DNA of 27,180 nt, taken from positions 1 to 27,180 of the IMG/VR virus record IMGVR_UViG_3300035698_004778; one strand, given 5' to 3'. The position numbers were made by a program, and so were the translations under genes. Positions 20,269 through 27,180 of the stretch are shown here, in pieces; position 1 is the stretch's first letter, and every line of letters starts with the position of its first letter. The DNA is from a virus. Below the pieces are notes generated by a model that saw nothing but the letters and a program-made list of their open reading frames with translations, made no database searches and had not been told where the DNA came from.

Positions 20269-22230
20269 ATGGAAATATTAAAAACAATCACAGGAATATT
20301 ACTAGCGCCACTGTTTATGGCGGCAGGATGGGCAGGAGTACTTCCTAATCAGCAACTTGATGTGTCTCCAGTAATTAAGGATCAAGTCGAGCAAGCGATA
20401 GAAGAAAACTTCGGAGCATTTAGCGTAACTGGAGGTGGAACATACAGACTTAAAGCATCAATAGGTTCAGTTGACACGACAGTAAACCTAACTGCTTTTA
20501 AAGAACCAGTTTCAAACACTCCATATACAATGAGTTATATAAATACTACGATTGGATACGGAACTCTCTCTCCACAAACAACACGTTCGGAATTCATCTC
20601 ATTCACAGGGATAACACAGAATTCAAATGGTTCAGCACAACTGACCGGAGTTTCCAGAGGGTTATCTAGAACTCCACAAGGAAATGGATGTACAGCTTCA
20701 ACTACTCTGGCACAAAAGCATGCCGGACAATCAACTTTTATATTATCTGATTCCCCTTGTCTATTTGCAGAGTACGCAGTGAAAAGTAATGACGAAACTA
20801 TTACAGGTTCGTGGACTGTACCAACTCCAACGGCAGCAGGAAACCCTACGACAAAGACTTATGTTGATGCACTTGTAAATGGTGGAACAGTATCAACCGA
20901 TGCAGTGATTGTAGCGGCAACCGCAGGCGAAACTGTAGCGAGTGGGCAACTAATATACTTCAACCGATACGAAGCAGAGTGGAAATTGACTGATGCCGAT
21001 GTAGCTTCAACAACAAATGGAATAATGCTCGGAGTTGCTCAAGGTGCAGGAACAGACGGTGTAGGAATTAGTGGAGGTGTATTGCTCAAAGGATTAGATA
21101 CAAAGAATCCGGGTGGAACTAATGGAGATGTCATTTATATTTCAAACACAGCCGGAGCAACTACAACCTCAGCAGGAACTACAGAACGAGCAATCGGAAT
21201 AATGCGTTCAAATACAGCATTTTACTTTGATCCAACGTTCTCAGTACCAAACCTGCAACTTTCAACTGGAAAGATTGATAGTAACTTAATTGCGACTTCA
21301 ACATTGGGACTAGATCACTTCGGAGGTAATGCATCAGACGGTGCGCTGACCTGTACATCGGGAACTACATACATTGACTTATTAGGAGCGACTACAACAG
21401 TGAAAGAATATAGCTCAATTTCAATCACAGGAACTTGTGCAATTGGATTTATAAATGCAGCGACTAACGGAGTAGCTACAACAGGAAGTGCCGTGATATT
21501 TAAATCTCAAGGAGATGTGACTATTACATCAAGTGCAACTAGAGCAATTGACGTTAGATCACTCGGAGCATATGGAGGTGCAGGAGGTTCAGTATTCGCA
21601 ACAGGGACAATCGCATATAAAGGCGATAGTTGGCTAACAACCCCATGGCATGGAATGGGAGGAGGTCCGGGACTAATTGGGAGTCGTTCAGGACTAGAAG
21701 CAGGCGGAGCAACAACAACTCCATTCTCTATATCATCATCGAACGCATCGGGTATATTTAAATATATCTTCGGAGCAGGTGGAGGTGGAGGTGGTGGAGG
21801 ATGTGCAAATGGTGGTTCAGGAGGTCCGGGAGGTGCAGGTGGACACGGTGGTGGTTCACTTAAACTTCAATCAGGTGGAGCATTAAACTTCACAGGGACA
21901 ATTGATGCATCAGGAATCGCAGGAACAGCAGGGAGTGCTTCATCAGGTGCAGGAACAGGTGGTGGAGGTGGAGGTGGAGGTGGAGGAGGTTCAGTTCATA
22001 TTGAATACAATGTCCTTACTGCTAACACAGGAACTTTAATAACAACAGGAGGTGCAGGTGGAACTGGTGGAGGTAATACAAGCCCAGGTACATGTTACGG
22101 TGGAAATGGTGGATCAGGTGGAGCAAGTGCAACAAGCACACTTCCGACAGCAAAATCATCAGGAACTACAGCAACACCAGGTTCACCAGGTGCAGGTGGT
22201 GTATACTTTATTGGTAAGAGAGTAAATTAA
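20269..22230 (+). CDS. Glycine-rich, export-signal-bearing adhesin / tail fibre
   Basis: The 653-residue protein starts with a hydrophobic segment (about 4-24, TITGILLAPLFMAAGWAG) like a signal peptide or anchor. Residues about 60-330 are Thr/Ser-rich beta sequence with a T-K-T-Y-V-D trimer-type motif near 200. About 330-500 is a beta-solenoid-like region. The C-terminal 150 residues are glycine-rich (runs of 9 and 11 Gly near 504 and 563) ending GVYFIGKRVN. Long Gly runs of this kind form polyglycine-II helices in known phage adhesins (S16 gp38). Six cysteines occur as three close pairs. It probably binds the host surface. An N-terminal export signal on a virion fibre is unusual. Confidence 0.72.
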   Translation: MEILKTITGILLAPLFMAAGWAGVLPNQQLDVSPVIKDQVEQAIEENFGAFSVTGGGTYRLKASIGSVDTTVNLTAFKEPVSNTPYTMSYINTTIGYGTLSPQTTRSEFISFTGITQNSNGSAQLTGVSRGLSRTPQGNGCTASTTLAQKHAGQSTFILSDSPCLFAEYAVKSNDETITGSWTVPTPTAAGNPTTKTYVDALVNGGTVSTDAVIVAATAGETVASGQLIYFNRYEAEWKLTDADVASTTNGIMLGVAQGAGTDGVGISGGVLLKGLDTKNPGGTNGDVIYISNTAGATTTSAGTTERAIGIMRSNTAFYFDPTFSVPNLQLSTGKIDSNLIATSTLGLDHFGGNASDGALTCTSGTTYIDLLGATTTVKEYSSISITGTCAIGFINAATNGVATTGSAVIFKSQGDVTITSSATRAIDVRSLGAYGGAGGSVFATGTIAYKGDSWLTTPWHGMGGGPGLIGSRSGLEAGGATTTPFSISSSNASGIFKYIFGAGGGGGGGGCANGGSGGPGGAGGHGGGSLKLQSGGALNFTGTIDASGIAGTAGSASSGAGTGGGGGGGGGGGSVHIEYNVLTANTGTLITTGGAGGTGGGNTSPGTCYGGNGGSGGASATSTLPTAKSSGTTATPGSPGAGGVYFIGKRVN

Positions 22231-22231
22231 C

Positions 22232-23815
22232 ATGCCTCCAACACAACCAACACAAAAAAAGAGTTTCAACAATATGTCAGTAGGACAAGCAACTGATTAT
22301 ATTAACGAATTGAAAGAGCAAACTATCCCAGTTACTCCGCCTACTCCACAAACAGTATTGTCTCCAAATACCGCATTAGAAGACGTTCAGAAAAAATCAA
22401 ACCAATTAAACAAAATTCAAAAGGAAAAGAAAGCCACTCCAAAACAGCAAGACTCTATTTCGGATGCAGAACGACAGATATTAGACTTTGAAGATTCAAG
22501 TCAAGCAGAAGAAAAGAGGATTACTGCATTATACGATGCATACGCAACTCAAATGGATGTTAGATCACAACAGACAATGGATTCAATCAAAACTATAAAG
22601 CAAGCTCAAATACGTGATGAGAAAGAATCAAACGAAAAGACTAAACTAGCATATGAACGATATGGGATAAGGCAAGGATTGGCTAGATACGCAGGGGAAT
22701 CAACACAGGCCACTCTAAATCAAGTAGAGAAAGACGGACTGCAACGAATAGGGGATATTGTGAACGAAGAATCGACTTTATTGGTAGAAGCTCAAACTGC
22801 ACGTGAAAACAATCAATTCTCTGTATTTAGAGATAAAATGAATGCATTGGAGGGTATTCGAAAGGATAAAAACGATACTATTAAGACACTTCGAGATGAA
22901 GCGAATACACAACGAGCATTGTCGCAAGAAAGAATAGAAAAAGCATCACGAGACGGTGCGATACTTATTCTGTACGATCAAGGGATTACAGACGTGTCAT
23001 CGGCAATTGTATTATTGAACTATGATGATCAAGGTAACATGATTGGAGATTTTACTGCCGAAGAAATAAGTGGAACATTGGGACTAGTCGGGATTGAAGA
23101 TAGTGCAGACACTTCGGGATTCCCTGCAACTTCAAGACTATTATTGGCAATGAAACCGGATGCGACAATACAAGAGATGATAGAGTTTGAGAGACAATTT
23201 AGTGGAGCGGGTAGAGCGCCAAGTACAGGAGGAGGTGGTTCAGAAAAATCAAATCAACAAATCGATAATGAAAGAGCTGCGTTCAGTCAATTTAAAGGAG
23301 AGCCGATTATAAAAAATTATAATGAAGTATTAAATAAAAAAATAACAGTAGATAACATTGTGAATAGAGGAATCAGTGGACCAGGCGATCTTGCGTTAGT
23401 GTTCGAATTTATGAAGTCGCTCGATCCAACATCAGTTGTACGAGAAAGTGAGTATGAGTCAGCTTCAAAATCAGGAAACATGTTCGTAGGTGCTTTTGCT
23501 AGATTCAATGGATACCTAAGACCAAATGGAGGTATTCTGCCACAAAACGTCAGAGAAGAGTTTAATGCATTAGTTAATATAAAGATGAATGCATCACAGA
23601 GACAATACAATAATCTCAAGAAAGAATATGAAGATACTGCAATAAGACAAGGTCTTGATCCAAGAAATGTGGTTATAAATTATTCAGGTGCATTAAATGA
23701 AGTGAAAGTAGAAGAGTTAAAACAAGGAGAAATAAAAGTAGAGGAAATCTCATCAGGTCGAGTGGGAGCTATACCTGAATCAGAATTTAAACCAGATGTT
23801 TATCGGAAATTATAA
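22232..23815 (+). CDS. Internal virion (ejection) protein, putative
   Basis: This 527-residue, mostly helical protein has a Pro/Gln-rich disordered start (about 1-75) and then long charged helices (SQAEEKRITALYDAYATQ; VEKDGLQRIGDIVNEESTLL). A Gly-rich linker near 335 leads to a C-terminal domain with GISGPGDLALVFEFMKSLDP and SVVRESEYESASKS, a pattern I associate with phage internal and ejection proteins and lytic-transglycosylase partners. Such proteins are stored in the head and injected first. There is no signal or membrane segment. A tape-measure role is less likely because the phage looks short-tailed. Confidence 0.62.
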   Translation: MPPTQPTQKKSFNNMSVGQATDYINELKEQTIPVTPPTPQTVLSPNTALEDVQKKSNQLNKIQKEKKATPKQQDSISDAERQILDFEDSSQAEEKRITALYDAYATQMDVRSQQTMDSIKTIKQAQIRDEKESNEKTKLAYERYGIRQGLARYAGESTQATLNQVEKDGLQRIGDIVNEESTLLVEAQTARENNQFSVFRDKMNALEGIRKDKNDTIKTLRDEANTQRALSQERIEKASRDGAILILYDQGITDVSSAIVLLNYDDQGNMIGDFTAEEISGTLGLVGIEDSADTSGFPATSRLLLAMKPDATIQEMIEFERQFSGAGRAPSTGGGGSEKSNQQIDNERAAFSQFKGEPIIKNYNEVLNKKITVDNIVNRGISGPGDLALVFEFMKSLDPTSVVRESEYESASKSGNMFVGAFARFNGYLRPNGGILPQNVREEFNALVNIKMNASQRQYNNLKKEYEDTAIRQGLDPRNVVINYSGALNEVKVEELKQGEIKVEEISSGRVGAIPESEFKPDVYRKL

Positions 23816-23826
23816 AAAACAATACT

Positions 23827-25608
23827 ATGGCATTTAGAGAACTACAAAATACTGCAACAGAACCACAAAGTGGTGGATTTCGAGAGTTGCAAACTCCACA
23901 ACAACCAGAACAAGAGGAGAGGTCTATTCCAGAAAAGCATGTCGGTGGGCTTGCAGGTAAGTTTTTAAACTCAGACTTCTTCAAGAGTGAAAAAGGACTC
24001 GGAGAATCTGTAGGGAGTGCAATGGGAATGCAGGACACGAATGCCGGTATCGAAAGAACGATTCAAACTCAAACAGCGCTATTGGATAAACTCCGAAAGG
24101 TTAGAAATCAGGATGGAGATACAACTTCAATTAAAAAAGCGCTTGCACAAAGTCAAAGAACAATGGGAATGCTAAATGAATACAATACACAAAATCCATT
24201 GGCGAATAAGAGTAATACACAAATATTCGGGGAAGCGGCAGGAACACTTCTAGATATGACAGCAGTTGCTCCGGCATTAAAAGTTTCAACTAAACTATTG
24301 AATGGACTATCTCCATTGGGTAAGAACGCAGTCACAGGGCTTGTAAATGGCGCAGTATTCGGCGGTACGGAGAGTTTTGCACGAGCTTTGCAAGATGATC
24401 AAGGAAAGGGCGATATAGCCATGAAGACTGCAATTGGTGCAGGTGGAGGTGCAGTATTTGGAACGGCGCTCGGAGCGGTAGTACCAGGAGCAGCGAAAAC
24501 AGCAATGGCTATTAAAGACGGAATCAAACCTGCCCATATAATGCAGAGGGTTGCGAGGATTAGTAAAGGAAAGCAGGCGAAGTTTGAAAAAATAGCAGGA
24601 GAAAGTGTCGGAGATTATTTAACTAAACGTGGAATATTTGGCGACATCGATGAAATTACAGGACAACTGTATAAGAGGTTCGAATCCTCAAAGAAACTAG
24701 CAGATGATGCACTAGAACAGATTGATGGACTATACGAACCGGAAGTAGTTAAAACTGCATTAGGAGAACTACTAGAAAGAGAAGCAAGAACATCATCTCC
24801 TGGTGCTTTGTCTCCAAACCTAAGTAGAGTAAAGAGATTAAATGATAAATTAAATCAAAAAGGTCTATCAATGTCTGAAATAAATAAAGTCAAAAGACTT
24901 TATGAGAAGAATATAAAATTAGATTACTTGAGACAAAACCTCCCAGAGTCAATTGCAAGAGCAAATAATGTTGATGATGCAATCAGAAAGTGGCAATTTG
25001 ATAAATCGGATGAAATGGGACTTAAAAACCTCCCAGAAATAAACAAAGAAACAAGACTGGCTAGACAACTTGCCGATGACTTGGGAGCAGAACATGCAGG
25101 ATCAGCAGGAAACAACGCAATAACACTAACTGACTGGATTATACTATCGGGTGGAGAACCAACATCAGTCGGTGCTTTTCTTGCGAAGAAGACTCTATCC
25201 AGTAGAGGTGTCAGTTCAGCATGGGCAAAGTATTTGTATGACGGACCAGAAGTAGGATTTCCAAAGGCACAGTTTGAGACTCCATTCGGACAACAACCAC
25301 GACTAGGAGCAGGCACAAGAGGACAATCATCAAACAACGTTCCTATTGAACTCCCCACTTCAATAACCGAGCAAGCTCTCGGAAAAGATGAGATTAAAAA
25401 TGCTGTTATAAAGAGAATGAGCAGGCTAGAAGAACTCGATGCTACAGAGGAAGCGTTGTTTAATAAAATCGTGAATAAACAAAAACTAACTTCCGAAGAA
25501 GAAAGTTTATTGAATAAATTGGTATCGGATGAGCCGTCTTTTAACTCGGGAACTGTCCCTGAAACAGTAGGGGAAAAGTTTGGAAAGATATTAGGAAAAG
25601 ACGATTAG
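23827..25608 (+). CDS. Membrane-interacting internal virion (ejection) protein, putative
   Basis: The 593-residue protein starts with two FRELQ repeats (residues 3-7 and 18-22) in a Gln/Pro-rich segment. Residues about 137-230 are Gly/Ala-rich and hydrophobic (IFGEAAGTLLDMTAVAPALK; IGAGGGAVFGTALGAVVPGA) like the glycine-zipper segments by which ejection proteins enter membranes. Helical Lys/Glu domains follow. It directly follows the other ejection-type gene. In podophages three such proteins form a channel through the cell envelope; a third is not identified here. The leader ACAATACTATG is repeated before the gene at 25701. The function is inferred from composition and position. Confidence 0.6.
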   Translation: MAFRELQNTATEPQSGGFRELQTPQQPEQEERSIPEKHVGGLAGKFLNSDFFKSEKGLGESVGSAMGMQDTNAGIERTIQTQTALLDKLRKVRNQDGDTTSIKKALAQSQRTMGMLNEYNTQNPLANKSNTQIFGEAAGTLLDMTAVAPALKVSTKLLNGLSPLGKNAVTGLVNGAVFGGTESFARALQDDQGKGDIAMKTAIGAGGGAVFGTALGAVVPGAAKTAMAIKDGIKPAHIMQRVARISKGKQAKFEKIAGESVGDYLTKRGIFGDIDEITGQLYKRFESSKKLADDALEQIDGLYEPEVVKTALGELLEREARTSSPGALSPNLSRVKRLNDKLNQKGLSMSEINKVKRLYEKNIKLDYLRQNLPESIARANNVDDAIRKWQFDKSDEMGLKNLPEINKETRLARQLADDLGAEHAGSAGNNAITLTDWIILSGGEPTSVGAFLAKKTLSSRGVSSAWAKYLYDGPEVGFPKAQFETPFGQQPRLGAGTRGQSSNNVPIELPTSITEQALGKDEIKNAVIKRMSRLEELDATEEALFNKIVNKQKLTSEEESLLNKLVSDEPSFNSGTVPETVGEKFGKILGKDD

Positions 25609-25635
25609 GAGTATCTAAACGAAATCCAAGCAACT

Positions 25636-25689
25636 ATGCCTATGAAAAGTATTCCGAATAACATAATAACTGCTACAATTACAACATAA
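25636..25689 (+). CDS. Very short ORF (17 aa), doubtful
   Basis: ATG 25636 to TAA 25687-25689 would encode MPMKSIPNNIITATITT in the 92-nt gap between the ejection protein and the fibre-like gene. No Shine-Dalgarno sequence is seen. Amino-acid composition resembles the Thr/Asn-rich structural proteins, but at this length it may be chance. Confidence 0.2.
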   Translation: MPMKSIPNNIITATITT

Positions 25690-25700
25690 AACACAATACT

Positions 25701-26639
25701 ATGCCAATCAAACTAAATCAACAACAAAAACTAGAAGTATACCGAACTGCGAAAGTAAAGCAGGATTTAGGATTTATGTTGGCATTGGATATGATCGTAA
25801 AACAAGTCGAGGAATCTATCCAAGAAACTTTCAAGAGAATGATGCCGGAGATGATTGATAAAGCACAGGAATTCAAGCTTGGAGAGATAACTGAACGATT
25901 GACTCGTAGCGTATTAAACGACATCAAAGGAGAGCCAGGACACAGTCCAGTAAAAGGAGTGGACTACATGACAAAAAGCGATATAAATACCCTCGCACAT
26001 GAAATATTAGAGTATGCAAGACCACGAAAAGGAGAGGATTATATGACCATGAATGAAAAGAAAGAATTCGCAGATATGGTATTGGAAATGATAGGACCAA
26101 TCAAAGACGGAAAGACTCCAAAGGCAGGAGTTGACTATCTAACTCCGAAACAAGCTATTAAAATCATTCTTGCAGAAGTCAAGAAATTCGCAAAGTCTAC
26201 TGGTCGAACGATAGAGAGCATGAATTCAGAAAAAATAAAAGAGAATTTAGGAACTGCCGAATATGTAGAAGTAATAGCAAGAGCAATTGAGCGACTTCCT
26301 GTAGATAAAAAACTAGACTATAACTACGGATTGAAGAATCAACCAGGAGTCAAACTATACGATGAGAAACAAACAAAGGGACTGAAAAGACTCGGTAGAG
26401 GTACTGGTTCAGATGTCAGAGCTTATGATGTATCAGGACTTCTAAACGGAGTATTAAAGACATTTACAATACCGTCAAACTCAAGAGTATTGTCAGTAAC
26501 ATCATCTTCGTTCCCAACGACATTCAGGCCAACAGTTGATTACACGACAACCGGAACAACAATTACATTCACATCAGAAGTAGATGCAGGCACAACATTA
26601 TCAGCAGGGCAAACCCTAGTAATCGTATATGTAGAATAA
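25701..26639 (+). CDS. Fibre- or spike-like protein with three DYMT repeats
   Basis: This 312-residue protein has an N-terminal helical part (1-75). Three tandem units of about 30-40 residues follow, each opening with a Gly/Asp-Tyr motif: KGVDYMTKSDINTLAHEIL, KGEDYMTMNEKKEFADMVL and KAGVDYLTPKQAIKIILAEV, joined by PGHSPV or GKTPKA linkers. Residues about 230-312 form a Thr/Ser-rich beta domain (SRVLSVTSSSFPTTFRPT; VDAGTTLSAGQTLVIVYVE). The linker style resembles 'KGVDY' repeats common in fibre shafts. No signal peptide is present, unlike the next gene, whose ATG overlaps its stop (TAATG). It is probably a tail fibre or spike component. Confidence 0.6.
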   Translation: MPIKLNQQQKLEVYRTAKVKQDLGFMLALDMIVKQVEESIQETFKRMMPEMIDKAQEFKLGEITERLTRSVLNDIKGEPGHSPVKGVDYMTKSDINTLAHEILEYARPRKGEDYMTMNEKKEFADMVLEMIGPIKDGKTPKAGVDYLTPKQAIKIILAEVKKFAKSTGRTIESMNSEKIKENLGTAEYVEVIARAIERLPVDKKLDYNYGLKNQPGVKLYDEKQTKGLKRLGRGTGSDVRAYDVSGLLNGVLKTFTIPSNSRVLSVTSSSFPTTFRPTVDYTTTGTTITFTSEVDAGTTLSAGQTLVIVYVE

Positions 26640-27180
26640 TGAAAAAAACACTAAAAATAATAATATTATTGATGACGATATTTGGACTTTATTCATATGC
26701 TAATGCACAACAATTCGGCGCTCCATCATCATCATTCCAACGATCATTGATTCCAATAGATTCAACAGAGAACGTGGGAACATCAACAAGCCCATGGGAT
26801 GAGGGACACTTCAACCACTTGCTCACAGGATATATTGATATTAGCTCTACAACAGCAACATCTACATTTTCTGGAAATGTGAACGTATCAGGAAATCTAC
26901 AAGTAGACGGGGTATTATTTGCGCCTATCTCTTTTGTATCTTCTGGAGATATAACAGCAAATGCTTTTATTACAAATGGGGGTGCTTCAACAGACTTTGT
27001 AAAAGGAGACGGATCACTTGATAGCTCTACGTACTTAACCTCTGTATCAGGTGGGGACCACGGAACACTTTCAGGCTTATCTGATGACGACCACACTCAA
27101 TATGCTTTATTACTTGGTAGAAGTGGAGGACAAACTTTAATAGGTGGTACAGCTAGTGGTGATGACTTAACTCTGCAATC
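26639..27180 (+). CDS. Tail fibre with Sec signal peptide (3' partial)
   Basis: The ORF runs off the right edge; about 180 residues are visible. It begins with a textbook signal peptide, MKKTLKIIILLMTIFGLYSY then ANA|QQF, a type-I signal peptidase site after residue 23. The mature part has PWDEGHF, an ISSTTATSTFSG segment typical of Parcubacteria surface proteins, a GDITANAF..GGASTDFVKGDG unit and the phage-fibre motif GDHGTLSGLSDDDHTQYALL then GRSGGQTLIGGTASGDDLTL. That last motif is widespread in phage tail-fibre and spike proteins. A cleavable signal peptide on such a protein is odd, as tail fibres are normally assembled in the cytoplasm. Confidence 0.82.
   Translation, partial: MKKTLKIIILLMTIFGLYSYANAQQFGAPSSSFQRSLIPIDSTENVGTSTSPWDEGHFNHLLTGYIDISSTTATSTFSGNVNVSGNLQVDGVLFAPISFVSSGDITANAFITNGGASTDFVKGDGSLDSSTYLTSVSGGDHGTLSGLSDDDHTQYALLLGRSGGQTLIGGTASGDDLTLQ

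Noticed and set aside
21772-22200. GGAGGTGGA-type DNA repeats considered as a regulatory or recombination repeat.
   Set aside because: They are explained by the Gly codons of the adhesin; the reading frame is kept throughout.
1-27180. CRISPR array, integrase with attachment site, insertion sequence or lysis gene.
   Set aside because: None was found on reading both strands; no spaced repeats beyond the iterons, no recombinase or transposase motifs, and no holin or endolysin-like frame.

Overview
The window is part of a tailed-phage genome (Caudoviricetes) with a short-tailed, podovirus-like gene set. It reads almost entirely on the + strand, from early recombination and replication genes to packaging, capsid, short tail, ejection proteins and fibres. 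I see no integrase, CI-like repressor, lysis gene, tRNA or CRISPR array. TGA serves as a stop (for example at 1593-1595 and 5426-5428, each overlapping the next start as ATGA), so the standard bacterial code applies. Nearly all starts follow an A-rich leader without a Shine-Dalgarno sequence. Several virion-module proteins are rich in Thr/Ser 'ATTT', 'ATST' and 'TST' runs and carry N-terminal export signals or anchors. That combination resembles proteins of Patescibacteria/CPR, especially Parcubacteria. I infer a phage of such a host, but nothing in the window proves it.

Layout. 1-1076: the end of a HExxH metallopeptidase-like gene on +, facing a small minus-strand unit. That unit has two tiny genes, their promoters and terminators, and a DnaA-box-like 9-mer; it ends in a back-to-back divergent promoter at 973-1033. 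1077-3722: recombination operon (OB-like unknown, YqaJ-type exonuclease, small protein, coiled-coil protein, SSB). 3733-4967: a second promoter and a winged-helix replication initiator whose linker-coding DNA holds four iteron-like repeats and a perfect hairpin, as in lambda O. 4988-6903: NinG-like and NinB-like recombination proteins, small Cys-rich and GGR-type proteins, an HNH nuclease and a shortened ParB-like protein. 6910-9196: a KhpA-like KH-domain RNA-binding protein, a full-length GroEL-like chaperonin and two small unknowns.

9217-10960: small and large terminase. 10998-16184: unknown, portal, two unknowns, a 137-nt structured intergenic segment, scaffold, decoration-like protein and major capsid protein. 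16208-17190: two small membrane-anchored proteins separated by a strong stem-loop. 17194-20258: adaptor-like protein with an inserted beta-domain, then a tail nozzle-like protein. 20269-22230: exported-looking glycine-rich adhesin. 22232-25608: two ejection-type internal proteins. 25701-27180: a repeat-containing fibre-like protein and the start of a fibre with a signal peptide (cut by the window edge).

How it fits together. The early operon makes DNA ends recombinogenic (exonuclease, SSB, coiled-coil partner, NinB/NinG) and the initiator starts replication, probably from within its own gene. The KH protein and chaperonin probably support expression or folding of phage proteins. Terminase and portal package DNA into a scaffolded HK97-fold head that receives a short tail. 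The least expected features are the chaperonin with Asn at the position of the GroEL catalytic Asp398, the in-gene origin candidate, the structured RNA before the scaffold gene, and a set of virion-cluster proteins that look secreted or membrane-anchored.
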